From: Helicobacter anatolicus
GTDB taxonomy: Bacteria > Campylobacterota > Campylobacteria > Campylobacterales > Helicobacteraceae
Direction: 5' to 3'
DNA length: 64,000 nucleotides
Assembly (NCBI RefSeq): GCF_021300615.1
Contig: NZ_JAJTMY010000001.1
Location: 124,001 to 188,000, forward strand
Part shown: in pieces, positions 1-9,964 of the stretch
How positions within the stretch are numbered: position 1 is the stretch's first letter
How the letters are laid out: the number at the start of each line of letters is the position of its first letter
Translations under genes and position numbers: made by a program
The notes under the pieces: generated by a model
The model's input: the letters and a program-made list of their open reading frames with translations, nothing else
What the model was told of the DNA's origin: nothing
The model's database searches: none

Positions 1-19
1 CAAAATTCGGGGCAAAAAA

Positions 20-96
20 GGACCCTTAGCTCAGCTGGTCAGAGCACTCGGCTCATAACCGATTGGTCGTAGGTTCAAATCCTACAGGGTCCACCA
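20..96 (+). tRNA. tRNA with CAT anticodon (elongator Met or Ile2)
   Basis: A complete cloverleaf can be drawn: acceptor arm GGACCCT pairs with AGGGTCC, then A73 and an encoded CCA end. D arm, anticodon CAT at 54-56, TAGG-type T stem and GTTCAAAT T loop are all present. CAT is read by initiator Met, elongator Met and the lysidine-modified Ile2. The G1-C72 pair argues against the initiator. C-G pairs at positions 4-69 and 5-68 resemble what TilS recognises on tRNA-Ile2, but Campylobacterota elongator Met tRNAs can look alike, so the amino acid is left open. Confidence 0.9.
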
Positions 97-129
97 CTAT
101 ATTTTACTTTCTACTTTTAATAATATTTT

Positions 130-1302
130 TTATGGTTCAAGTTTTAATAATTCCAAAAGGCTTTTATATACAGAATTTGCTACTAGTCTATATCCCTGTG
201 GCGTGAGATGTACATCTTTTTTTGATAAGACAAGTTTAATCCATTCTTCTTTTTTTCCTGTTTTCCGCATTAATTCATCAAGATCAAAAAACAATAGATT
301 TTCTTCTTCTGCAAGAGTGTAGAGGGCTTTTTTGACAGGAATAAAATTTGGTGTGATAGCATAACTTTGATTTTCTTGTTTGTTAACTACAGTAGGAGGT
401 CCCATAAGCAAAATAACAGCATTTGGGTTATATCTTCTAATTTTCCGAATTAATGATTTGTAATTATATAAAAAACTTGTTTCATCAAAATGGGTGGCAA
501 TAGCATCGTTGGAACCATAAGAAAGGATAATGAGATCATATTGTAAAACTTGCATTTCTTTACCAAAAATATGTTGATTCCATTTTAGCCATAAATCACT
601 TCTTGCTCCGTTGATTCCCATGTGATCAATAATATTATTGTCTTCTTTGTTGTAGATAAAATATCCTCCTAGCATACCATTGCGTATAAGAGATTTGATT
701 TGGATAGGAAATGTAAGTTCATATTCTTTGCTGATTTCCCAAAAACCAGGATTTTTGGAACTTAGATGGATGTGGTGTTTTTGGGAATCAATAATCTCAA
801 AGGTTGCAAGTTCATTGGCAGTTTTATAAACAAAACGCATAAAATATTTTTTTTGCGATAAGGTGGTGTCGATTTTGATAAAAGCTCGATTATTTTGTGC
901 TCGTGCGATAATACCTCCCATAGGATAATCATCATAAGGTTTTTTTAAAGAATTAAAAAGTTCAAATCCTTTGCTTTGATAATTTAATAAAATATTTCTA
1001 TGATAGTTTGGAAATAAGGGATAGGTAAAACCAATGGCATTGGGAGTAAAGATAAGCTTTCTTAGTTCGTCAGAAAAAATATCTGCAGCAATGTGAGAAT
1101 CACCAAAAATATGGATTTTTAGGTTTTTGTTTTCTTGTATTTTTTTTCTTAGTACAGCAAGATTTTCAGCATTGAAATTGCGTATATGAGATTGCTTGAT
1201 AATTTTTAGAATAGGTTTTTCATAGTGTTGTAAATTTTCATGAAAAAATAAACTTTGTGCGTGAAGTATTGGTAAAAATAGCAAAAAATAAAAAAACTTC
1301 AT
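130..1302 (-). CDS. ape1: Peptidoglycan O-acetyl esterase Ape1-like (SGNH hydrolase)
   Basis: Secreted SGNH/GDSL esterase of 390 residues, expected to remove O-acetyl groups from MurNAc in the periplasm. A signal peptide covers about residues 1-16. The nucleophile block FGDSH puts Ser at 69, a YGSND block follows around residue 265, and the DVH block gives Asp363 and His365. The spacing fits Campylobacter jejuni Ape1 (triad near Ser73, Asp367, His369, from memory), and the region between the blocks would hold its CBM35-like insert. An in-frame upstream start exists at 1353, but ATG 1302 has AAAGGA upstream and begins exactly at the signal peptide. It is the last gene of the patA-patB-ape1 operon, 16 bases after patB. 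Confidence 0.8.
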   Translation of the reverse strand: MKFFYFLLFLPILHAQSLFFHENLQHYEKPILKIIKQSHIRNFNAENLAVLRKKIQENKNLKIHIFGDSHIAADIFSDELRKLIFTPNAIGFTYPLFPNYHRNILLNYQSKGFELFNSLKKPYDDYPMGGIIARAQNNRAFIKIDTTLSQKKYFMRFVYKTANELATFEIIDSQKHHIHLSSKNPGFWEISKEYELTFPIQIKSLIRNGMLGGYFIYNKEDNNIIDHMGINGARSDLWLKWNQHIFGKEMQVLQYDLIILSYGSNDAIATHFDETSFLYNYKSLIRKIRRYNPNAVILLMGPPTVVNKQENQSYAITPNFIPVKKALYTLAEEENLLFFDLDELMRKTGKKEEWIKLVLSKKDVHLTPQGYRLVANSVYKSLLELLKLEP

Positions 1303-1318
1303 TATTTTCCTTTGGAGA

Positions 1319-2233
1319 TTATTGCTGTGGGGGTTGTAAATCATTTTTGTCATTATTTGATAATGAAGAATCTAGCTCAAGATCATCTTCTTCCTCATCG
1401 GGCAAGATTTCAAGACGCTCTAAAAGGAGATTTGCTAAAATTTTTGCCCCCGATCTTGTAAAATGTATTCCATCGTTTGCACGTAATGAGATACTTTTAT
1501 TTTCTTCTTGTAAAAAGGCAATATAATTTCCATCTGGTGCAAAGATTTGATTGGTTTGTAAGAAAAGATTATTGCTAGATTCTACATTTTGTTGATAAAG
1601 AGAGTTAAGGTAGGGTAATCTTGCGCTAAGTTTTTTATTTTTTACAAGTGGGACTTCATACCATACCACAAGTGCTTGATGATATTTGGCTGATTGTAAA
1701 ATGGATTGGATTTTGTCTGTGTAGATTGCATTCCATTCTTCTGTTTTAAAATAAATATTACGCTTGATAGTCCAGGGGTCATTTGCACCTATCATTACTA
1801 CAATAATGTCAAATTCTCTTTCTTGCAATTCTTCTTCTAGTTTTTTAGGCCAGTTGAAAAAATTTGTATAAGTAAGACCTGTGCTTTGTTTTGCTATATT
1901 GCTAACTTGCATATTCAATTTTTTGAGCTGTGGGACAAGGCTTATTGCAATGCCTTGCATCATAGAATCTCCGATAAGTAAAAATGAGGTTTGTGGTTTT
2001 AAAATAATTTTACCATCTTTGATATGGGGGTATTTTGGTGCAGGTGGAATATCTTGAAGACTTTGTGTTTCTTGGGTCAGTGAGATTTCATTTGATGAAT
2101 TAGATGGAAAAAATGTAGCTAAAATATTGATGTGGTATTTTTGTTCGATGTAGTTATTGAGGCTTTTGTGAAAAGTGATAATGTTAAAAACAAAAACAAC
2201 AACAAGAGTTAAGAAAAATCCAAGAAATCTCAT
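1319..2233 (-). CDS. patB: SGNH-family peptidoglycan O-acetyltransferase PatB-like
   Basis: A 304-residue protein with one N-terminal membrane anchor (about residues 4-20), a linker, and a DUF459-type SGNH domain. Key residues are GDS with Ser90, a GAND block around residue 155, and DGIH with Asp254 and His257. The C-terminus is acidic and low in complexity. In the PatA/PatB scheme the MBOAT partner brings acetyl groups across the membrane and the SGNH partner places them on MurNAc. Its ATG overlaps the patA stop by one base (TAATG), so translation is probably coupled. The assignment rests on domain type and its place between the MBOAT gene and the Ape1-like esterase. Confidence 0.72.
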   Translation of the reverse strand: MRFLGFFLTLVVVFVFNIITFHKSLNNYIEQKYHINILATFFPSNSSNEISLTQETQSLQDIPPAPKYPHIKDGKIILKPQTSFLLIGDSMMQGIAISLVPQLKKLNMQVSNIAKQSTGLTYTNFFNWPKKLEEELQEREFDIIVVMIGANDPWTIKRNIYFKTEEWNAIYTDKIQSILQSAKYHQALVVWYEVPLVKNKKLSARLPYLNSLYQQNVESSNNLFLQTNQIFAPDGNYIAFLQEENKSISLRANDGIHFTRSGAKILANLLLERLEILPDEEEDDLELDSSLSNNDKNDLQPPQQ

Positions 2234-3627
2234 TAAAAACTCGCATAAATAAAATTAGGGATACCATTTGGCATGTACTTGAAAATAATAAATAAAACAC
2301 ATGCTATAAAGGCTGGTTTTAAGATATTAGGAATTTTTTCAAGAAGTTTTACACAATGATTTAAGAAATTATCCATAAATTGATAGATGATAAAAAGACA
2401 AAAACCAAACAATAATAGATAAATTTCAAAAGTTTCTATTAGTGCGACATTTTTAAAAGATTCTAAAAAGCTAAGTGCATTTGTAAAGTCGGGATAGTAA
2501 AAAAATATCCAGCAAAATGTTACATAATTAAAGGTGAGTATTTTGGGTAATAAGGGGATGTTTTTTAGGTGGATATTGTAATATTTTAGTGCGTTTAGTA
2601 TGACAATTCCAAAGCCATGCAATAATCCCCAAATAAGAAAATTGATTGTATTGCCATGCCAAATTCCAGAGATTCCAAAGGCAATTAAGACAAAAATTTG
2701 TGTGGCAAAAAAGCCTTTTTTATTACCACCGAGTGGGATATAGATAAAATCACGGATAAAGGTAGAGAGGCTAATATGCCAACGATTCCAAAAGTCTTTG
2801 AGATTGCGCGCAATGTAGGGCATATTGAAGTTTGGAGGTAGAGTGAAGCCAATCATCAATGCAAAGGCACTTACAAGGTTGATGTATCCACTAAAATCAC
2901 AGTAAATTTGCAGAGAATAACCATAAATTGCTAGAAGGAGTTTTATGGTGCTAAAATCTTGAGGACTTTGTAAAATAGGGGATGTGTAATTTTCAATATG
3001 GCTGGCAATGAGAATTTTTTTGACAATTCCAAAAAGTAAAAGTATAAAAATAAGATTAGCATAAGAATTGTTCCATATTCTTTTGGCGCGGAGTTGGGTA
3101 AAGAAAAATTCACTACGCATGATGGGGCCAGACACAAAAGTAGGGAAAAATGAAAGGTAAGTAGCTAGATTTTCAAAGCTCTCAAGATGTATATTAAAAC
3201 CTTTGGTTTTATTATCATATACAGATTTGAGATAGGTGATGGAAGCAAAAGTATAAAAGCTGATTCCAAGAGGGAGAATAATGTTTGTTTGATGAGATAG
3301 GTGGATCCCTATAAAAGATAAAATATCTTCTAAAAAGTCTTTTAAGTCAGGATAGTATTTGAAAAAACATAAAATAAGCACAGAAAAACTGATACACATA
3401 AGTAAAAAGAATTTTGTCTTGAAATGATTAATAAAAAGTGCGCAAAAATGAATAAAGATGCTATAACATAGAAGCGTAATAGCAACATTAATTCCACCGA
3501 ATAAAAAAATAATAATATAGTTAAATAAAAGAAGTAGAGTATTTTGCACTACAAGATTTTTGAGATTCCAATAAACTGCTAGAAAAATCAAAAAAATAAG
3601 GCTAAATTCTATAGAAAAATAATTCAT
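2233..3627 (-). CDS. patA: MBOAT-family acetyl transporter PatA (AlgI/DltB-like)
   Basis: Polytopic MBOAT protein of 464 residues with about 10-12 hydrophobic segments. The family signature FWNRWHISLS lies at 279-288 and the invariant histidine is His324 in GIWHG. In H. pylori and C. jejuni the homologue moves acetyl groups to the periplasm for peptidoglycan O-acetylation. It is the third family member in this four-gene minus-strand unit and overlaps both neighbours by a single base (TAATG). This is one of two MBOAT genes here; the other starts at 8543. Adjacency to an Ape1-like esterase is what favours peptidoglycan as the target. Confidence 0.8.
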   Translation of the reverse strand: MNYFSIEFSLIFLIFLAVYWNLKNLVVQNTLLLLFNYIIIFLFGGINVAITLLCYSIFIHFCALFINHFKTKFFLLMCISFSVLILCFFKYYPDLKDFLEDILSFIGIHLSHQTNIILPLGISFYTFASITYLKSVYDNKTKGFNIHLESFENLATYLSFFPTFVSGPIMRSEFFFTQLRAKRIWNNSYANLIFILLLFGIVKKILIASHIENYTSPILQSPQDFSTIKLLLAIYGYSLQIYCDFSGYINLVSAFALMIGFTLPPNFNMPYIARNLKDFWNRWHISLSTFIRDFIYIPLGGNKKGFFATQIFVLIAFGISGIWHGNTINFLIWGLLHGFGIVILNALKYYNIHLKNIPLLPKILTFNYVTFCWIFFYYPDFTNALSFLESFKNVALIETFEIYLLLFGFCLFIIYQFMDNFLNHCVKLLEKIPNILKPAFIACVLFIIFKYMPNGIPNFIYASF

Positions 3628-3911
3628 TAATCTTCCAAATTAATAATTCTGTATTGAAAGCGTAGGCTTTCTAGTTCTTTTTTGAGAAATTTATTTTCTT
3701 CATAGAGAAGACTATGTCTTTCTTGGAGTTTTGTAATCTCTCGGCTGGAATAATAAATATGATTTACTAAGAAAATTTTGATTGAAAAAAAGATGACAAT
3801 ACTTATAAAAATACAAAAAGCAAGAAATAAGCTTGCAGGGCTTAAGCCAACAAAATGCAATTCTTCTGCTGCATCAATTGCATCAATTAAAGCCTGACTT
3901 TCTTTTTCCAT
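3627..3911 (-). CDS. Small single-pass membrane coiled-coil protein
   Basis: A 94-residue protein with no recognised family. A short cytoplasmic head (1-24) is followed by one strong membrane segment (about 25-48) and a heptad-like, charged coiled coil (about 55-85). This layout resembles FtsL/DivIC-type septal proteins, but no specific homology is claimed. It is the first gene of the patA-patB-ape1 unit and its TAA overlaps the patA ATG (TAATG), so the product is made together with the acetylation machinery. A role in positioning that machinery at growth or division sites is inference. Confidence 0.65.
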   Translation of the reverse strand: MEKESQALIDAIDAAEELHFVGLSPASLFLAFCIFISIVIFFSIKIFLVNHIYYSSREITKLQERHSLLYEENKFLKKELESLRFQYRIINLED

Positions 3912-3964
3912 ATTACCTCTTTAGTTTCTTTATATACCATAATTATGGGAATTATAGCACAATT

Positions 3965-5836
3965 TTAGGTATTAAGAATGTTTTGTGCTTCTTGAAGAAT
4001 CTGCTCATCTTGCTGTAAATCAAAAAAAACAAAACTTGCACCACTTTGTTTTTTCCCAGAGAGTAAGTCCCCTCCACTACGATACTTTAGGTCAATTTCT
4101 GCAATATCAAATCCACTAAGATGTGCAGCAAATTCTCGTAATTTTGTAGAACTAGGGGTATTAGTACACAAAAAACAATAGCCTTTTAATCCATTTCTAC
4201 TTACTCGCCCTCTTAGTTGATGGAGTGTGGCAAGTCCCATTCTCTCGGGTGCAACAATTACAATTGTGCTTAATCTTGGCAAAGAGATTCCCACTTCGAT
4301 AAGAGTTGTTGCTAATAAAATATTGCCATCATCTCTAAATTTGGCCAATACATCTTCTTTTTCTTTATCTGCCCCAAAAGTTACATAGACTTTTTTAAAT
4401 CTTTTTTGCCAAAATGTTGCACTTTGTGATAGTGGACGATAGTTTATGTTTTCACTTTCTTCCACAAGTGGATAAACAATAACACTTTGATGATTTTGTT
4501 TGATTTCATTTTCTATGTGTTTTATGATAGGAGAGAAATTGTTTTTTTCAATGATAATAGTATCAATATCTTTTTTGTAAGGGAGGTCTTTTATAAAACT
4601 AAAATTAATCATATTTGCATTAATCATGCTTAAGGTTCTTGGAATCGGGGTGGCAGAAAATTGTAAATAGTGTGGTTTCTTGGTATTTTTACTCAGAGAA
4701 TCTTCAGAGGAGACTTCTGCCATTTTTTCAAGATAATGGCGTTGATTTGTGCCAAACCTATGTTGTTCATCTGTCATGATTAATGCGAGATTCTGGCTAT
4801 CAATTTGGCGATGTAGTAGGGCTTGTGTGCCAATAATAAAATGAAAATTTTGAAATTCTTGTATTTTACTTTTTCCTGTGATGCAAGTAATTTGTATGTA
4901 ATCTGGAAGGAATTTTTTTGCTTCTTCAAAAATTTGTTGAGCTAAAATTGTAGTTGGTACCATTAATAAAGATTGGTAGGGATATGCCATGACTACGCTT
5001 GCAAGAATTACGATTGTCTTACCACAACCTACATCGCCCATAATAATACGTCTTGCCGCGGTATCACTTTGTAAATCTTGTGCAATTTCTGCAATCGCTT
5101 GTGCTTGTGAGTTTGTGAGTGTAAAAGGTAGGGATTTTATAAAATCATTATAAGGGGTTTTGCAAATAAATTTTGGTGAAAAAAAATAGCGTTTTTTAGA
5201 TATTTTTTGAATGTATTGATAGATTTCAAGAAATTTGAGCGCAGTAATGCTTTCTTTTGGGAAGGTTTTTTTTGTATGGAAAAAGTGTAAGAATTTTTTA
5301 TTGGGGTGAAAAATATCAATAATAGGGGTGATAAATTTTTGTGGGATCTTATGTTTTATGAGATTTTCTGCAGTGATATATTCTTGTGTAATTTTTTGCA
5401 ATGTGGCACTTTTGATTTTTTGTGTTTTGAAATTTAGTTTGATAATGTCTGTTTTGGTGACAATTTGTGGTTGATTCATAAAAAGTGTGCGATTATAGTT
5501 TTGCATTTGTATTTTGCCATAAACAATAAGTTCTTTTCCTGTTTCAAATAAAGATTTGTGAAAAGATTTATAATTAAAAATAGTAAGAGAGAATTCCTCA
5601 TTATTAAAATCGGGAAGAGAGGTGATAATTTTAAGAATAGGGGTTTTGGAATAAAAGGTGGATGTGATAATTTTTTGTGATTTGACAATAATTTTTAGCG
5701 TACCAATGGAATCTAATTTTAGTTGTGTAATAGGTGAGAGATCGGTGTAACCTTTAGGAATACAAAGGCACAAGTCCAAAAGGCTATTGATGCCTATTTT
5801 TTCAAGTTTGCTATAATCTTCTTTTGTAAAAAACAT
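3965..5836 (-). CDS. recG: ATP-dependent DNA helicase RecG
   Basis: Superfamily 2 helicase that remodels stalled forks and Holliday junctions. With ATG 5836 the protein has 623 residues. Visible motifs are Walker A GDVGCGKT, the DEQH box (DEQHRFG), FSATPIPRT (motif III) and QLRGRVSR (motif VI); the wedge/OB domain fills the N-terminal half. A TTG start at 5881 would add 15 hydrophobic residues unlike a RecG N-terminus and is not preferred. ATG 5836 has no Shine-Dalgarno sequence and lies 7 bases after a TATAAT box. It is divergent from queF. Confidence 0.93.
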   Translation of the reverse strand: MFFTKEDYSKLEKIGINSLLDLCLCIPKGYTDLSPITQLKLDSIGTLKIIVKSQKIITSTFYSKTPILKIITSLPDFNNEEFSLTIFNYKSFHKSLFETGKELIVYGKIQMQNYNRTLFMNQPQIVTKTDIIKLNFKTQKIKSATLQKITQEYITAENLIKHKIPQKFITPIIDIFHPNKKFLHFFHTKKTFPKESITALKFLEIYQYIQKISKKRYFFSPKFICKTPYNDFIKSLPFTLTNSQAQAIAEIAQDLQSDTAARRIIMGDVGCGKTIVILASVVMAYPYQSLLMVPTTILAQQIFEEAKKFLPDYIQITCITGKSKIQEFQNFHFIIGTQALLHRQIDSQNLALIMTDEQHRFGTNQRHYLEKMAEVSSEDSLSKNTKKPHYLQFSATPIPRTLSMINANMINFSFIKDLPYKKDIDTIIIEKNNFSPIIKHIENEIKQNHQSVIVYPLVEESENINYRPLSQSATFWQKRFKKVYVTFGADKEKEDVLAKFRDDGNILLATTLIEVGISLPRLSTIVIVAPERMGLATLHQLRGRVSRNGLKGYCFLCTNTPSSTKLREFAAHLSGFDIAEIDLKYRSGGDLLSGKKQSGASFVFFDLQQDEQILQEAQNILNT

Positions 5837-5843
5837 GAAAAAT

Positions 5844-5852
5844 ATTATAGCA
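5844..5852 (-). promoter_or_regulatory. Extended -10 of recG (possible leaderless mRNA)
   Basis: On the minus strand the sequence reads TGCTATAAT, then seven bases, then the recG ATG. A start at the usual distance would fall on or next to the A of the ATG, giving a leaderless transcript. This fits the missing ribosome binding site. No clear -35 is seen. Confidence 0.5.
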
Positions 5853-5882
5853 TAAACCCAAAAAAATATTAAGGTACTCAAT

Positions 5883-6359
5883 ATGAATAAAACGCTTACT
5901 TTATTGGGAAATAAGGAGATTAATTATGAGTTTTCTTATAATCCAAAAATTTTAGAAGTTTTTGAAAATAAACACAAAGACAATGATTATTTTGTGAAAT
6001 TTAATTGTCCAGAATTTACTTCCTTATGTCCTATGACAGGACAACCAGATTTTGCGACAATTTATATCAATTATATTCCCAATGAAAAAATGGTGGAATC
6101 TAAATCTCTAAAGCTTTATTTGTTTTCTTTCAGGAATCATGGGGATTTTCATGAGGATTGTATTAATATCATTATGAAAGATTTGATCGAGTTAATGGAG
6201 CCAAGATTTATTGAGGTATGTGGAAAATTTTTGCCTAGAGGTGGGATTAGTATTGATCCATATGCAAATTATGGAATCCCAAATACAAAATATGAAAAAA
6301 TGGCAGAATATAGGTTGTTAAACCATGACTTATTCTTTGAAAAAGTTGATAATCGTTAG
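5883..6359 (+). CDS. queF: NADPH-dependent 7-cyano-7-deazaguanine reductase QueF
   Basis: Reduces preQ0 to preQ1 in queuosine biosynthesis, upstream of the Tgt step encoded at 29253. It is 158 residues long, the short QueF type. The catalytic stretch [13 protein letters not shown] around residues 46-58 supplies the nucleophilic Cys and the conserved Asp. The family signature [18 protein letters not shown] follows around residues 79-96. The ATG has a modest AAGG upstream. The start regions of queF and recG are only 46 bases apart and divergent. Confidence 0.93.
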   Translation: MNKTLTLLGNKEINYEFSYNPKILEVFENKHKDNDYFVKFNCPEFTSLCPMTGQPDFATIYINYIPNEKMVESKSLKLYLFSFRNHGDFHEDCINIIMKDLIELMEPRFIEVCGKFLPRGGISIDPYANYGIPNTKYEKMAEYRLLNHDLFFEKVDNR

Positions 6360-6434
6360 AATATTATAAATAGGAATATTAAAAAACTTTAGTGTATTAA
6401 ACTAAACTAATATAATGCTTTATTTATAAATGTA

Positions 6435-6463
6435 TTGACTTGTTTAATTAAGTAAATTAAAAT
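6435..6463 (+). promoter_or_regulatory. groES-groEL promoter
   Basis: TTGACT at 6435-6440 and TAAAAT at 6458-6463 are separated by 17 bases. The predicted start near 6470 lies inside the inverted repeat described next. A second TATAAT at 6411-6416 could be an alternative start. Confidence 0.6.
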
Positions 6464-6464
6464 T

Positions 6465-6490
6465 CTGTCACTTAAAGATTTAAGTGCTAA
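6465..6490 (+). promoter_or_regulatory. CIRCE-like HrcA operator of groESL
   Basis: CACTT at 6469-6473 and AAGTG at 6482-6486 are inverted, and the right arm AAGTGCTAA matches the CIRCE half-site (GAGTGCTAA) at 8 of 9 positions. The left arm CTGTCACTT is degenerate and the spacer is one base short of the usual nine. Its position over the predicted start site fits HrcA repression, with release on heat shock. Confidence 0.6.
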
Positions 6491-6517
6491 AGTATAAAAA
6501 AGACGAAGGAGTTGGTT

Positions 6518-6793
6518 ATGAATTTTAAACCACTAGGCAAGAGAATTTTAGTAGCAAGAATGGAAGAAGAAACAAAAACAAGTTCAGGAATTATTATCCC
6601 AGATAATGCAAAAGAGAAGCCTTTGATGGGTGTAGTAAAGGCAATTAGTACAAAAGTTGCTGAAGAGTGTCAATGCGTAAAAGAAGGTGATACAGTTGTT
6701 TTTGGCAAATATAAGGGTAGTGAAATTAAGCTTGATAATGAAGAGTTTATTGTTTTAGATTTGGAAGATGTTTTGGGAATTATCAACAAATAA
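6518..6793 (+). CDS. groES: Co-chaperonin GroES
   Basis: Seven-subunit lid of the GroEL folding chamber, 91 residues. It starts [14 protein letters not shown] and keeps the mobile loop ([11 protein letters not shown]) and the [14 protein letters not shown] end. ATG 6518 has GAAGGAG five to seven bases upstream; the TTG at 6512 is too close to that site. H. pylori GroES (HspA) has a His/Cys-rich nickel-binding C-terminal extension; this protein stops at the standard family length and has none. First gene of the groES-groEL operon, 23 bases before groEL. Confidence 0.97.
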   Translation: MNFKPLGKRILVARMEEETKTSSGIIIPDNAKEKPLMGVVKAISTKVAEECQCVKEGDTVVFGKYKGSEIKLDNEEFIVLDLEDVLGIINK

Positions 6794-6813
6794 TAAAATT
6801 AAATAAGGAGTAA

Positions 6814-8454
<1,641 letters not shown>

Positions 8455-8489
8455 TCCCCCTCCCCATTATTTTAGATTTTGTTAAGTAT

Positions 8490-8510
8490 TACTCCCTTTT
8501 TTAGGGGGTA
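8490..8510 (+). terminator. Hairpin after groEL
   Basis: TACTCCC and GGGGGTA pair over 7 bp (one G-T pair) around a 7-base loop. The downstream bases are AT-rich but the T run is not immediate, so termination may be partial. Confidence 0.45.
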
Positions 8511-8513
8511 TAT

Positions 8514-8519
8514 TATAAT
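8514..8519 (+). promoter_or_regulatory. -10 box of the second MBOAT-SGNH pair
   Basis: TATAAT lies 23 bases before the ATG at 8543, directly after the groEL hairpin. No convincing -35 is seen. Confidence 0.5.
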
Positions 8520-8542
8520 GTTTTTAATTTTTTAGGTTTTTG

Positions 8543-9964
8543 ATGCTTTTTAATAGTTTTGCTTTTGTTTTTTTAGTGATAGCAACTTTGCTGGTTTTTT
8601 ATTCTAAGAGGTTTATAAAATATCAAATTTATATTCTTATAACAGCAAGTTTTATTTTTTATGCTTATAGTCAGCCTTATTTATTTCTACTCTTATTTTT
8701 TTCTGCCTCTTTAAATGCTTTTATTAGCTATCAAGTGTTTTGGTTAGAGGACATAAAAAAGCAAAAGAGATATGCTATTTTTGGTGTCATGCTTAATCTT
8801 TTTGTTTTGATACTTTTTAAATATTCCCCACTTTTTGGTGAGGTGATGAAAGTGTTTGTACAAAGGGATTTTATAGAAAATTTACTTCTTTTGCCTTTGC
8901 CAATTGGAATCTCTTTTTATACATTTCAGGGTATTAGTATTGTTGTGGATTTGTATAAAAAACAAAATTTATGTCAGATTCCCAAAAACTTTTTTCAACA
9001 TTATTTGCACACAATGTTTTTTATTGCATTTTTTCCAGCACTAATTGCGGGACCTATTATCAAAGCACATCAATTTTATCCACAAATTACTCCGAAATTT
9101 TTAAAAAATGTTGATTGGTATGGATGTATCAAAATACTTATACTTGGGTATTTTTTGAAAATGGTAATTGCGGATAATTTAAAAACACAGACTTTTTGGA
9201 TGGCTTATCCATACTTTGAAATTTATAATTCTTTTTCATTAGCAGTATTTTTGTTTGGTTATAGTATGCAGATTTTTGCAGATTTTGCAGGTTATAGTCT
9301 AATTGCTATAGGCGTGGCAAAGCTTTTTGGTTTTGATTTACCAAAAAATTTTAATTTTCCCTATATTGCAAAAAGTTTTTCAGAATTTTGGACTCGTTGG
9401 CATATTTCTCTTTCTACATGGCTGAAAGAATACCTCTATATCCCATTAGGTGGCAATAAAAAAGGAAAACTTAGAACTTATTTTAATCTCATGGTGGTAA
9501 TGGTTTTGGGAGGGTTGTGGCATGGAGCTTCTATGGTGTATTTATTTTGGGGATTTTATCATGGCATCTTGCTTGTAGTGGAAAGAATTTTCCGATATAT
9601 ATATATATATATATATATATTCAAAGAAAATTTCCTTATAAACATTTTAAGAATTTTTTTCGTTTTTTGTGCTGTTAGTTTTTCTTGGCTCTTTTTTGTT
9701 TTGAAGGATATGGGGGAGATTGTAGCATATGCAAAGATTTTATTTTCTTTAGAAGGAATTTTTTCTAATGGAATGTTTGCGAAAACGCAAATTGTAATGA
9801 TCTTTTTATATTCCTTGCCAGTGGTGGTTTATCATTTTAATTATCTTCTTAGTCTTAAAATTTCAAAAAATCTTTTGGATTTTCCTTTGTTTTATGCCAT
9901 TTTATTGTTTTTGATTTTTACAAATTCAGGAAGTGCTCATGCATTTGTTTATTTTCAATTCTAA
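8543..9964 (+). CDS. Second MBOAT acyltransferase, with an intragenic (AT)13 tract
   Basis: Polytopic AlgI/DltB-type O-acyltransferase of 473 residues. The signature FWTRWHISLS is at 282-291 and the invariant histidine is His327 in GLWHG. ATG 8543 is preferred over TTG 8540. Codons 351-359 (R-Y-I-Y-I-Y-I-Y-I) are encoded by 26 bases of perfect AT repeat. Loss of one repeat unit shifts the frame and gives a stop 19 codons on (TAG near 9677); gain of one unit gives TAA after six codons. Either removes the last membrane segments. The downstream SGNH gene overlaps it. The substrate is unknown; it differs from the PatA gene at 2233 by having no esterase beside it. Confidence 0.85.
   Translation: MLFNSFAFVFLVIATLLVFYSKRFIKYQIYILITASFIFYAYSQPYLFLLLFFSASLNAFISYQVFWLEDIKKQKRYAIFGVMLNLFVLILFKYSPLFGEVMKVFVQRDFIENLLLLPLPIGISFYTFQGISIVVDLYKKQNLCQIPKNFFQHYLHTMFFIAFFPALIAGPIIKAHQFYPQITPKFLKNVDWYGCIKILILGYFLKMVIADNLKTQTFWMAYPYFEIYNSFSLAVFLFGYSMQIFADFAGYSLIAIGVAKLFGFDLPKNFNFPYIAKSFSEFWTRWHISLSTWLKEYLYIPLGGNKKGKLRTYFNLMVVMVLGGLWHGASMVYLFWGFYHGILLVVERIFRYIYIYIYIFKENFLINILRIFFVFCAVSFSWLFFVLKDMGEIVAYAKILFSLEGIFSNGMFAKTQIVMIFLYSLPVVVYHFNYLLSLKISKNLLDFPLFYAILLFLIFTNSGSAHAFVYFQF
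9595..9620 (+). repeat. (AT)13 dinucleotide tract, candidate phase-variation site
   Basis: Thirteen uninterrupted AT units inside the coding sequence of the second MBOAT gene. The tract is in frame at the length seen. Dinucleotide tracts of this length slip readily during replication, and Helicobacter uses such tracts as on/off switches for surface genes. Confidence 0.9.

Noticed and set aside
1257-1526. Plus-strand frame with a run of Ser codons opposite the patB end
   Set aside because: It is the complement of the acidic low-complexity tail of patB; no independent signals.
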